From NCBI GenBank assembly GCA_964399535.1, contig CAYNRE010000005.1:186001-250000 (forward strand): 64,000 nt of DNA. The letters run 5' to 3'. This DNA is from CAYNRE01 sp964399535. GTDB taxonomy: Bacteria; Planctomycetota; Planctomycetia; Pirellulales; CAYNRE01. Made by a program: the position numbers and the translations under genes. Position 1 is the first letter of the stretch. Each line of letters opens with the position of its first letter. Shown piece by piece: positions 43,875 to 52,900 of this stretch. The notes beneath the pieces were generated by a model, which saw only the letters and a program-made list of their open reading frames with translations, made no database searches and was not told the origin of the DNA.

Positions 43875-46277
43875 TCAAGCGAGCAGTTGCCGGTAGATAT
43901 CGACCGTGGCCGCGCCCACCGCCGTCCAGTCGAAATGGTGCGCGGCCCGCGATTGCAAATGGGCCGACAGTTCGGCCCGAAAATCGGCGTCGCTCAGCAC
44001 CCGTGCCAGGGCCTTGGCCAGCTCAACGGGGTCGCCGGGCGGGACGATACAATCGTCGCGGCCAACCAACTCGGCCAACCCCCCCACGCGGCTAACCACC
44101 AACGGCAAGGCATGGGCCAGGGCGGCCATTCCCACCGCCGACTGGGCGTCGAACCGCAAGTAGGGCAGGGCCACACAGTCGGCCGCGGCCAGCAGGAATT
44201 TCACCTCGGCCGTGGGTATGTACTCCAACCGGGTATGGACGCAGTCGGCCAGGCCGAGTTGGTCGATCTTCGCCTGGTAGCGGTCCCAGGGCTCCCAAAG
44301 CTTGCCGGCCACGAGCAAACGCACCGCCGGCACTTCGCGACGCACCTGGGCCAGCGCGTCGATGAGCACGTCGAGTCCCTTGTACGGCCGGATCGCGCCG
44401 AAGAACAGGATCAGCGGCCCCTGGGCTTCAATTCCCAGCCGCTGCCGAGCCGAGGCTCGCTCGAGATGCGGGTCGGTGTAAAGCTCGGTTACGCCCATCG
44501 GCACCACCCACATTCGCTGGCGAGGGTAACCGAAGCGGTCGGCCAGAGTATCGAGCGAACCGGGGGCGTGCACCACGACGCCGTCGGCCAGGCGCAGCAC
44601 CAGGGCCAGCCCCCAGCGATAGGCCCAGGCCTGGTCGGCCACGTCGGCGTTGTGCACGGTAACCAGCGAGGGCCGGCCTCGCAGCCGCATGGCGGCAAGC
44701 AGCGTGCCCGCCGCCGGCAACAGCGGCAGGCTCCAGACCTGGGCATGCAGCAATTCGCCCGGCGTTTTCCAGGCCGCCCGCCACCAGCCCAAGGGGTTGT
44801 ACCAATTGAGCGATCGATGAACGCGAATCCGCGGGTCATCGATCGGCGGAAAGGTAGGGTCGGGGGCCAAACCTCCGCCCGGGTACAACCAGGCCGGGTA
44901 CATGCTGCGAAAGGTGAGATAATCCACCTCGAGCAGCCGGGCCACGGCATGGGCCTGCTCGTAGCAATAGGTGCTGATCCCCCGCAGCGGAGGCAAACTT
45001 CCGAACAGGGCCACGCATCGCGGGGCCCGCGCCGCTTGTGCGGGGGGCGAGGTTCGCCCACGAGCGCGCGATCGGGCAAGCAGCCGGTTGCCGGCCAGGC
45101 GCGCGGCGCGCGGAACGCGCTCGGGCCAGGCCGGTCGCGGCCAGTTCGGGGCCGGTTGGTCGGCCGGCTCCGTGCCGTGGTCGAGGACCCGCTGAATCAG
45201 CCTCTCATAGTGATCGGCCATGTCCTGCAAACGCAGGCCCTCGGCGGCCAGGCAAACCGGCCCGGCGGTTGAGTAGCGGTCTCGCAGGGCAGCATCGCCC
45301 GCCAACCGTTCGAGCGAGTGGGCGAAACCTTCGCAGTCGCCGGGAGCAACCCGCAGGCCGGTCGTGCTGGGGTCGACAATCTCGCGGGGAATAGTCGGCA
45401 AGTCGCTGACCACGGGCACACACCCCTGGCCCAGGGCTTCGAGCACCACCAGAGGAAGCCCTTCCCAAGCCGAAGGCAAGACCAGCGCGTCGGCCTCGCC
45501 CAATACGGTTGCCGTTTCGTCGGATGAGATCGGGCCGTGGATCCTCCAGCTAGCCCCCTTGGGAAGCCGCTCGAGCCTGGCTCGCAGCGCCCCCAGCGAG
45601 GGACCGGCACCATAGAAGTGAAATTCGGCGCGGACCCCGCGGGCCAGCGCATGGCGGATCACCTCGGGCAAATCGAGAACGCGTTTTTGCTCCTCTTCGA
45701 ACCGCCCCAGGTATACCACCCGCAGCGGCCGCTGGAACTGTCCTGCGGGGAGCCGCGGGGTCGAGCGTCCTGGCACTCCGTAGGCGATTACCTCGGTCCG
45801 GCCGGCCAGGCGAGGGTCGTGCGAGGCCAACCGCCGAGCCACGGCCGAGCTGACGGCAACCAGGGCGGCGGCCTGGCCTGCCCAGCGCAGGGCGTGCTTA
45901 TAGTAAAACGGCTCGTCGCTATGCAGCACCAAGACGGGCCGCACCGACTTCGGCAGGCGATCGACGGCCCAGAGCAGGTCGAACTGGTAGCCGGGAAACC
46001 AGGTCACGGGCCCACGATGTTCCCGATGGCGTTGGCCCAGGTAATCGACCAGCGCTTGTTGGCGGCGGCGGTCGCTGGCCCAGCGCCCCACCGGCAAACG
46101 GTCGATCGCCACGTCGCCCGGCAGGGGCACGCGGTCGCTGGCCCACTGGTCAGGGTCCGCCAGGAGGATTCGAGCACGATGCCCGCGGCGCGATAGCTCC
46201 CGGGCCAGCCGCACCGAGAACACGTCGACACCGCTGAGCCGGCCGCAGCTCAGAGTTAGTACGACGTCGCGCGGCAT
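43875..46277 (-). CDS. Double family 4 glycosyltransferase (two fused GT-B domains)
   Basis: The product is 800 residues with two complete GT4-like halves. The first (about 1-375) has LSGVDVFSVRLARELSRRGH, VYLGRFEEEQKRVLDLPEVI and the donor-site AWEGLPLVVLEALGQGCVPV. A basic, Pro-rich linker follows (about 380-435). The second (about 440-800) has SLPPLRGISTYCYEQAH, FFGAIRPYKGLDVLIDAL and FDAQSAVGMAALAHALPLVV, where the usual EX7E glutamates are replaced. It may add two successive sugars, but this is inference. ATG 46277 has AAAGG; ATG 46307 overlapping the upstream stop (ATGA) is an alternative. Confidence 0.88.
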   Translation of the reverse strand: MPRDVVLTLSCGRLSGVDVFSVRLARELSRRGHRARILLADPDQWASDRVPLPGDVAIDRLPVGRWASDRRRQQALVDYLGQRHREHRGPVTWFPGYQFDLLWAVDRLPKSVRPVLVLHSDEPFYYKHALRWAGQAAALVAVSSAVARRLASHDPRLAGRTEVIAYGVPGRSTPRLPAGQFQRPLRVVYLGRFEEEQKRVLDLPEVIRHALARGVRAEFHFYGAGPSLGALRARLERLPKGASWRIHGPISSDETATVLGEADALVLPSAWEGLPLVVLEALGQGCVPVVSDLPTIPREIVDPSTTGLRVAPGDCEGFAHSLERLAGDAALRDRYSTAGPVCLAAEGLRLQDMADHYERLIQRVLDHGTEPADQPAPNWPRPAWPERVPRAARLAGNRLLARSRARGRTSPPAQAARAPRCVALFGSLPPLRGISTYCYEQAHAVARLLEVDYLTFRSMYPAWLYPGGGLAPDPTFPPIDDPRIRVHRSLNWYNPLGWWRAAWKTPGELLHAQVWSLPLLPAAGTLLAAMRLRGRPSLVTVHNADVADQAWAYRWGLALVLRLADGVVVHAPGSLDTLADRFGYPRQRMWVVPMGVTELYTDPHLERASARQRLGIEAQGPLILFFGAIRPYKGLDVLIDALAQVRREVPAVRLLVAGKLWEPWDRYQAKIDQLGLADCVHTRLEYIPTAEVKFLLAAADCVALPYLRFDAQSAVGMAALAHALPLVVSRVGGLAELVGRDDCIVPPGDPVELAKALARVLSDADFRAELSAHLQSRAAHHFDWTAVGAATVDIYRQLLA

Positions 46278-46303
46278 GCTTGCCTTTCCCGCGGCGGGGC
46301 CGC

Positions 46304-47674
46304 TCATCCGCGGCGCCGCAGGAGCTGCCAGGTCTGTTTGGCCCATCGCCGCAGCATGACCCCGGGCGCGGCCGCCGCGGCGCTGGGACTGAGCAGGCAC
46401 TCCACTTCCTCGACGAAGGGGCCATGCTCGACCGGAAAGATCGAAAGCCCGTCGATCTGGGGCGGCGGCGGAAGCACTCGGCCGCCGGGCCGCCGGTAAC
46501 GACCCGCCCGCGCGTCGGCGCGAACTCGGTCGAGCAGGGTCAGGTACTGGTCGACCATGGTTTCCACGTTGTACCGGCCGGTGCGCACCGTCTCGTGGGC
46601 GGCCAGACTTTGGGCGCGCCGCGAATCGGCGTCGCGCCACAGGTGGGCCAGCCGGCCGGCGAACGCGTCGACGTCGCCAATCGGCACCCGGTAACCGTTT
46701 CGACCGCTGACGACCACTTCCCCCACGCCGCTGTCGACGTCGCTCACCACGGGCACGCAGCCATGGGCCATCGCTTCGAGCATGGCGTGCGGCATGCCCT
46801 CGAACCGGGAGGTGAGCAAATACACGTCGTGCTGGTCGAGGAACTGGCCCACCTGGTCGTTGGGCACAATACCGCCGAACCGCACCTGGCCCCGCTCGAC
46901 CCAGGGGCGGCAGGCCTCGGCCAGTTCGCCTTGCTGGGGGCCTCCCCCGAGCACGGTGAGCTGAATCGGAACCTGGATCGCGTCGAGCCGGGCCAGAATC
47001 TGCGGCAAATCCAAAATGCGCTTCTGCCAGGTGTTCAGCACTCCGTGATAAATCACCCGCAGTGGCCCCGGCGCGCCGCCGGTTCGCTCGGCGGGCACCT
47101 CGGGCACGGGCACGGCATTGGAAATCGTGGCGATGCGGCCCACCATGTGGGGCGCCAACTCGGCAACCCGGTCGGCGCACCGCTGCGAGACACAGGCCAC
47201 GGCGTCCCAGTAAGCGCCCAACCGGCCAACGTGGTCGTAGTGCACCGGGTCGTCGCCTTGGATCGACCCCACCACGCTCACCCCGGGCGGAAGCTTTGGG
47301 CTGACGCAGGAGTGGCGAAAATCGCAGACCGGCAAATACACGCAAGGCTCGAGCGATTCCAGGTAGCGAATCGTGGCGACCCAGTGATCGGCCCAACTCG
47401 CCTGCCGGCTGGCCAGCGGCAGCCGGCGCACCGGAATATCCGCGGGGATGGGCATCGCGTCGGGCGGCAACCCCACCAGGTCGGTCTCTTGCTCGGTCAT
47501 GAATAGATGGGCATCGACGCCGCGGGCCAGCAGCCCGCGCACCAGGTGAATCGAAAAAACATGGACGCCGCTCAGGTTGAAATACCCGGCGCCCACAACC
47601 ACCCGGTAATCGCGCAGCGGCCTCGCCACGGTTTTCGCGCCCTGCCTACTTTCCCCACCGAGCGGGCCAACCAC
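46304..47674 (-). CDS. Family 4 glycosyltransferase
   Basis: The product is 456 residues of the retaining GT4/GT-B fold: GYFNLSGVHVFSIHLVRGLL at the start, then the acceptor-domain segment PGVSVVGSIQGDDPVHYDHV, VLNTWQKRILDLPQILARL and the EX7E motif in RFEGMPHAMLEAMAHGCVPV. A C-terminal Pro-rich tail ends in basic residues, perhaps for membrane association. Its N-terminal motif closely resembles that of the downstream double transferase (LSGVxVFS), which suggests a duplication. The start may be GTG 47674 or GTG 47629. It lies 48 bases after the neighbouring transferase gene. Confidence 0.88.
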   Translation of the reverse strand: MVGPLGGESRQGAKTVARPLRDYRVVVGAGYFNLSGVHVFSIHLVRGLLARGVDAHLFMTEQETDLVGLPPDAMPIPADIPVRRLPLASRQASWADHWVATIRYLESLEPCVYLPVCDFRHSCVSPKLPPGVSVVGSIQGDDPVHYDHVGRLGAYWDAVACVSQRCADRVAELAPHMVGRIATISNAVPVPEVPAERTGGAPGPLRVIYHGVLNTWQKRILDLPQILARLDAIQVPIQLTVLGGGPQQGELAEACRPWVERGQVRFGGIVPNDQVGQFLDQHDVYLLTSRFEGMPHAMLEAMAHGCVPVVSDVDSGVGEVVVSGRNGYRVPIGDVDAFAGRLAHLWRDADSRRAQSLAAHETVRTGRYNVETMVDQYLTLLDRVRADARAGRYRRPGGRVLPPPPQIDGLSIFPVEHGPFVEEVECLLSPSAAAAAPGVMLRRWAKQTWQLLRRRG

Positions 47675-47722
47675 GCTCGGCCGCCGAAAAAACGCCTTTC
47701 GGTTCCCCCGCGACAGCTTCCG

Positions 47723-49876
47723 CTAGCGGCGATTCCAATACCGCTTGGAGCGGGCCAGCCCGTCGCGCAGCAGCTTGCCCAGGTACTGCTTTACCTTGGG
47801 ATACGGCGGTAGCTGGTACACCGGGTTGGTCACCTGGTTGAGCCACATGTGGCCGCCGTGCTCGGCAAACAACCGCCGATTGCGGTGGATGATTTCCTCG
47901 AGCACCAATTCGTAAGCCTTCTCGTGGTCCGGCGGGCGCAAGTCGTTCCCCGCCTCGGGCAGGTAGTGGGCATGCCACTCGGGCACGACCAGCCCCTCCC
48001 AGTCGGCCTGGGCAAACGCCAGGTACAGGTCCCAGCTTTGCCAGCCCGCCGGCAGTTTGGGGTTCCACCCCCCCACCTCGATCAGGGCCGCATACCGCAC
48101 CAGGGCGAACGGCACCGGATGGTAATACAGCATCTCCAGGGGAAGCGAGAAATCGAACCCGGCAAACGGATACGGGTACCGCTCGCTCAGGCTCTTGCAC
48201 CAGGTCGTGGCCCAAGCCACCCGAGGCTCGTGGTCGAGCACCGCCACGGTATGCAACAGGTATTCCGGGTCCACGGTTTCGCCTGGGTAGAGCGTGAACA
48301 AATAGTCGGGCCGAGATTGGCCCAACTGGGCCAGCCAGTAGTCGAGTGCCGAGCTGTCTTCCCAGGCCCCCGAGTTCTCCAGGCACACGTCTGGCGGTGC
48401 TTGCTTGGCAACCGAGTGGACTCGGGTGCCGACGATCCAGGCGTCGAGCTCGATGCCGGCCCGCTGGGCGGCCGTTTGCACCGAGCGGAGCGAGTGGCGT
48501 TGGGCCTCGACCCCGGTGTGGTTGGGCAGCATGAATGCCACGCGGGCCCTGGGGGGCTGCGCAGCGCGAGCTGGCCGGCGCGCGGGCTTCTTGCGGTGAA
48601 AGTCTTCGATCGTCCGCTCGTAATGGGCCAATCGCCGGCGAACGCTCGTGGCCGGGTCGCACACCTCGCGGATGCGCCCGGGGGCCTGTTGCCGCAACCG
48701 ATCGCGCAGGGCCGAATCTCCCACGACCCGTTCGATGGTCTCGACCAGGGCCTGCTGATTGCCGGCCGGAAAGAGCATGCCCGATTGCTCGTGCTCCACC
48801 ATTTCGGCCATGCCGCTGTAGTCGGCGGCAATCACCACCCCGCCACAGGCCATGGCCTCGGCGCAGGTATTGGGGAAGTTGTCCCAGCGGGGGGCAAACA
48901 CGCAGGCCGTGGCCGACGCGTATCGGGCGAATATTTCAGCCCGGGGCACCAACCCTTCGAAACCGATCCGGTGATGCAGCTCGTGCGGCACGCGGCTCCA
49001 AAGGTACTGGGTCATCGTGCCGGCCACCTCGCCCGCGTCGCAATCGCGCCCGATCAGCTTCAGGTGCAGGTCTGGGTGGCGGGGCAATAACTCCACCGCG
49101 GCGTCGATCAGCTCCTTCACCCCCTTGCGCGGCTCGATGCGGCCCACGAAGAGCAAGAATCGATAGTTGTTGTCTTCCGGCGGCAAATGGCTCAGATCTC
49201 CCAGCGAATCGAAATCCATCGGGTTGTGGATCACGTCGATCGGCTGCTCGCGGGGGTCCAAACCCAGCCTGCGGGAAACGATTCCGGCCAGATGCGCGCT
49301 CGGGCAGCTCATGCGATCGACGTGCCGGATGCAGTACTCCTCCATCATGTTGCGGCGCTGAAACCAACCGCGGTACTTGCGATACAGGTTGTACTCGGTC
49401 ACCTCGTAAATCGGGCTGTGCAGGGTCAGGGTCATCGGCACGTCGGCCGTGCCCAGCCCTAGCCGCCGACGGCGCAAGGCCAGGTACCCCTCGGCGAAGC
49501 ACTCGGGAAACTCGACCACCTCGATCTGGTGTTCCCGGCAAAGCCGCTCGAGCGCCTCGGCCGCGTGAATCGACCAGAACAGCGAGCAGTCCCAGATGCG
49601 GCAAATCTGCCCCAGCGGGTCGGCCGCGTGGGCATAGGCCGGCCGGGGGCCGTAGTCGGCCCGCAGGGCATCGATCCGATGGATCCACAAGTTGCCCTGC
49701 TGCACCCGCGGCTGAAAAAGGCCGTGGTCCGCCCGTTCGTAGTCGGCCCAGCGATTGGCGATCACATGCACTTCGTGGCCGGCCTCGGCCAGGTAGCGGC
49801 TGATATTGGCCGCGTAGGTTCCGATGCCGCCCCCGTGAAACGGTGGATACTCGCACGATACCAGGCAGATTCGCAA
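47723..49876 (-). CDS. GT4 glycosyltransferase fused to a GT-A-like C-terminal domain
   Basis: The product is about 717 residues. The N-terminal half is GT4: RICLVSCEYPPFHGGGIGTY, LLFVGRIEPRKGVKELIDAA and FAPRWDNFPNTCAEAMACGG. After a basic linker (about 440-455) the C-terminal half resembles family 2 GT-A transferases (ARVAFMLPNHTGVEAQRHSL, YLFTLYPGETVDPEYLLHTV, LIEVGGWNPKLPAGWQSWDL). The acidic DxD normally found before the DPEYLL segment is missing (LYPGE instead). The TTG start at 49876 has GGGGGGAGA upstream at good spacing; GTG 49897 gives seven more residues but has a poorly placed site. Confidence 0.86.
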   Translation of the reverse strand: MRICLVSCEYPPFHGGGIGTYAANISRYLAEAGHEVHVIANRWADYERADHGLFQPRVQQGNLWIHRIDALRADYGPRPAYAHAADPLGQICRIWDCSLFWSIHAAEALERLCREHQIEVVEFPECFAEGYLALRRRRLGLGTADVPMTLTLHSPIYEVTEYNLYRKYRGWFQRRNMMEEYCIRHVDRMSCPSAHLAGIVSRRLGLDPREQPIDVIHNPMDFDSLGDLSHLPPEDNNYRFLLFVGRIEPRKGVKELIDAAVELLPRHPDLHLKLIGRDCDAGEVAGTMTQYLWSRVPHELHHRIGFEGLVPRAEIFARYASATACVFAPRWDNFPNTCAEAMACGGVVIAADYSGMAEMVEHEQSGMLFPAGNQQALVETIERVVGDSALRDRLRQQAPGRIREVCDPATSVRRRLAHYERTIEDFHRKKPARRPARAAQPPRARVAFMLPNHTGVEAQRHSLRSVQTAAQRAGIELDAWIVGTRVHSVAKQAPPDVCLENSGAWEDSSALDYWLAQLGQSRPDYLFTLYPGETVDPEYLLHTVAVLDHEPRVAWATTWCKSLSERYPYPFAGFDFSLPLEMLYYHPVPFALVRYAALIEVGGWNPKLPAGWQSWDLYLAFAQADWEGLVVPEWHAHYLPEAGNDLRPPDHEKAYELVLEEIIHRNRRLFAEHGGHMWLNQVTNPVYQLPPYPKVKQYLGKLLRDGLARSKRYWNRR

Positions 49877-49985
49877 GGCTCGCGTCTCCCCCCACACCTA
49901 CCCGGCCGAACCACTCGCTCGGAACCGGCATCCACCGCTGAAACCCCCATCATAACCACCCGCCGGGCGGGCAGCACAACCACGG

Positions 49986-52900
49986 CTATCCCTCGGGCAT
50001 CGGCTCGACCACGATCGACTTGAGCCAGGCCCCGGGCGACTCCATGCCCAGCATCAGCACGACCCGGGCCCGGGGGTCGTCGGCCTGGGCCACGAAGGTA
50101 GTCTCGTGTTGTTCCCAGGGCGCCGAGAGGACCAGTTCGCGGTAATCGGCCAAGGTCTGCCAGGGGGGGGCGGCTTGCATCAGCACGCAGCCCAGCCGCC
50201 GCGGAGTTTCCGACCGACCCACCAGCGACAGGCGATAGGCCTTGCCCGCGACCACGCCCAACTCACCCAGCGAAAGCTGGACGTGCCACCGCTCGCTGCC
50301 CGGTTCGGCCAGCACCACCTCAAGGGTCTGGGGGTCTTCCTCCGATTCGACCAGCGCGGCGGCGGCATCGCCCCCCAAGACCAGTTCCGGCAGCCGGTCG
50401 GGCCGCTCGGTCAGATCGGCGAAATCCAGTTCGACTTCGCCGTCTACCTCGCCCAACAGAACGAGCAGCCGAGCCTGGTCCTCGTCGGCCGTGGCCACGA
50501 AGTCGGCCAGGTAGGTGCGCCAAGTGGAATCGAGGTTCCACCGGGTCCAAAGGCCCAAGCCGCTCCAGGGCTCGTGCGCTTGGGCTACCGACGCGGTCAC
50601 TCGGGCGGCCTGGCTTGCCCGTAACCGGAAGCGAACCCGATAGCGAGTCCCTCCTCGCACCCCTAGGGGCGCGCCCTGCAGCGCGATCTGTCCGGCTTCC
50701 GTGCCGGGGCGCCGAACTTGAACCCGCACCTGGTTTCTCGGCGGGGTGTCGGCCCCCACGCACATCGCCTGACCCGGCTCGGTCACCGCGAGTTGCCAAC
50801 ACCGCTGGCGAGCAATTTCTGTCAACCGCGGCCGCTCGAAATCGACGCGCCCCGCGGCGGGCTCAACTTCGAGAACCAAGCGCGCCGCCGATGCAGCCGA
50901 GCAGGGTATACGGTCGGCCACCAGCGTTTTCCACTCCGAGTCGATCTGCCACACCGCTGGCGGGGCCAGCGCTTGCCAGGGGGGCTGGGCCTGGGCCAGC
51001 GTGGCGCGAACCGCCGAGGGACGATCGCCGCGGACACGCATCGAAATCCGCACCGGCTCGCCACCAACCTCGGGCGCGGACCAGAGCAGCCGGCCTGGCG
51101 CCGGAGACTCGCCGGGCCCTCGATACGCGGCGGCGATCCCCTCTGGTTCGCCCCGCGGACACTCCAACTGCCAGCCCGGCGGCGACGCGCCGTCGATCGA
51201 CCAGCCGGCTTGGGCGACGGAAAACACTTGCACCGACCCCACCTCGACCGGCGGGCAACCCGGTGGCAGTTCGAGAGCGATCCGCACAGCCGGCTCGTCG
51301 CGCAGCGGCAGAAACTCAACCACCAGCCCGCGCCACTGCGAGTCCAACCCAACCGCCTGATCGGGAAGCAAGAGCTCCCAGGGGCTTTCAGCCTGGGAAA
51401 TTCGTAGCTGGGTCGCTAGCTCGCTCGCGGCCCGAGCCGAAATCACAGCCCGATAGGGCTGGCCGCCCCGGACGGCGAACGGCTGCCGCGCGAGCCAAAG
51501 TTGGCCGTCACCCGGCGCGCATCGCGCCCCTCTGAGCGAGCTCGATTCCCGTTCGACCAAGGCTAAATACCCCTGGGCCTGCTGGCTGGCCAGCCATTGC
51601 CAGCCGGCCTGCTCGGGCAACGGCGTCAGGCTGGCGCTGCCCACTTCGATGGGGCCCGCCTGGTCCCCCAGGGCCAGCACCAACCTCAGTGGCAATCCGG
51701 GCGAATCGACCTGGAAATCGGCGATCAGGGTTTGCCACTCGCCGTGCAACTGGGCGGTTTGTCGGGGAGCAAGCGTCGTCCAGGGCGAGACCGCCAGGGC
51801 GACCCAGTAGGGAACCTGCCGCGGCTGATCGGCCCGAACCTCGAGTGCCACGCGGTACCAACCGCGCGCCTCGGGTTTCCACCAGCCACAGCCCAAGAGC
51901 ACATCGTCGGGCTGCTGCCCCGGATCGTGCACACAAACCTTGACCTGGCCGGCTTGCGGCGAGTCGGCTTCGAGGTGCGCTGCGCCTCCAGAGCGCAGGT
52001 CGAGCATTCGGGTAGCATCGGCGGCGACCGGCTTGAGCTCGATCGCCAGAATCTCGCAGGGGGCGGCATCCGCACCGAACAAAAGCTCGACCTGAACCGC
52101 CGTGGGGCCCAGCAGGCCGCCCGACTCGACGCCGTCCAGGATCAGGTCGCAGGGGTACCGGTGCGGTTCGGGCCCCAGGGCCAAGGTACCTTGCCCCCCG
52201 CGGACGATGTCGGCGCCATCGACGGGTGCGACCCGCCAGCTTGCTCGGCGAGCCACGTCCGACCGGGCCGATAAGCTCAGGCGGTAAACCCCGGCGCCGG
52301 CCAAGGGCCAGGGGCCGCGCACCAATCGAAGCGATTCGGCAAGCCCGTCGATTCGGACCGGTTCGACCCGGCACCCTGAGGGCGAGCTCCCCTCGACCAG
52401 CCGGGCGCGCACTCCCGCGGCCTGTTCCAAGGCCCAAAACACTGCGCCCGATACCGGCTCCGACTCAAGCTGCGCCAGTTCCCAGGGGGTGTCGCTGCTG
52501 CCGGAGAGAAACCGCAGCAGTGCGGCCGGTTCGCTCTCGATCGCCTGAAACTCAAACAGGTACGATCGTTCGGCCGGATCGAGCGGTACCCGGCTCCAAA
52601 GCCCCAGCGCTCGCCAGGGAGGGCGGCTTTCGACCAGGTCGACCACCAGGTCGCGGGGGGCATCGGACCGGGCCCGCAGGGTGCAGCGATAAACCTGGCC
52701 GCGATGAATCGACTGTCCCGGCACTACCCAGCGCACGTCGCTGGCTTGGCGATCGGGGCCGGGAAGCGGCAGCATCCTTCGCCAGGCCGAATCTGCCTGG
52801 CGAACAACCTGGCCGCCGGCCCCGGGCACGGTTTCCAGCACCAGCGGAACTTCGCCCCGCACAGCCTCGCAGAGTGCCGGGCCGATCTCGAGCGAGCCCC

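Noticed and set aside
46278..47396. N-terminal extension of the double GT4 gene to 1173 residues
   Set aside because: The extra part is the wrong frame of the preceding glycosyltransferase gene and is Arg/Gly-rich nonsense.
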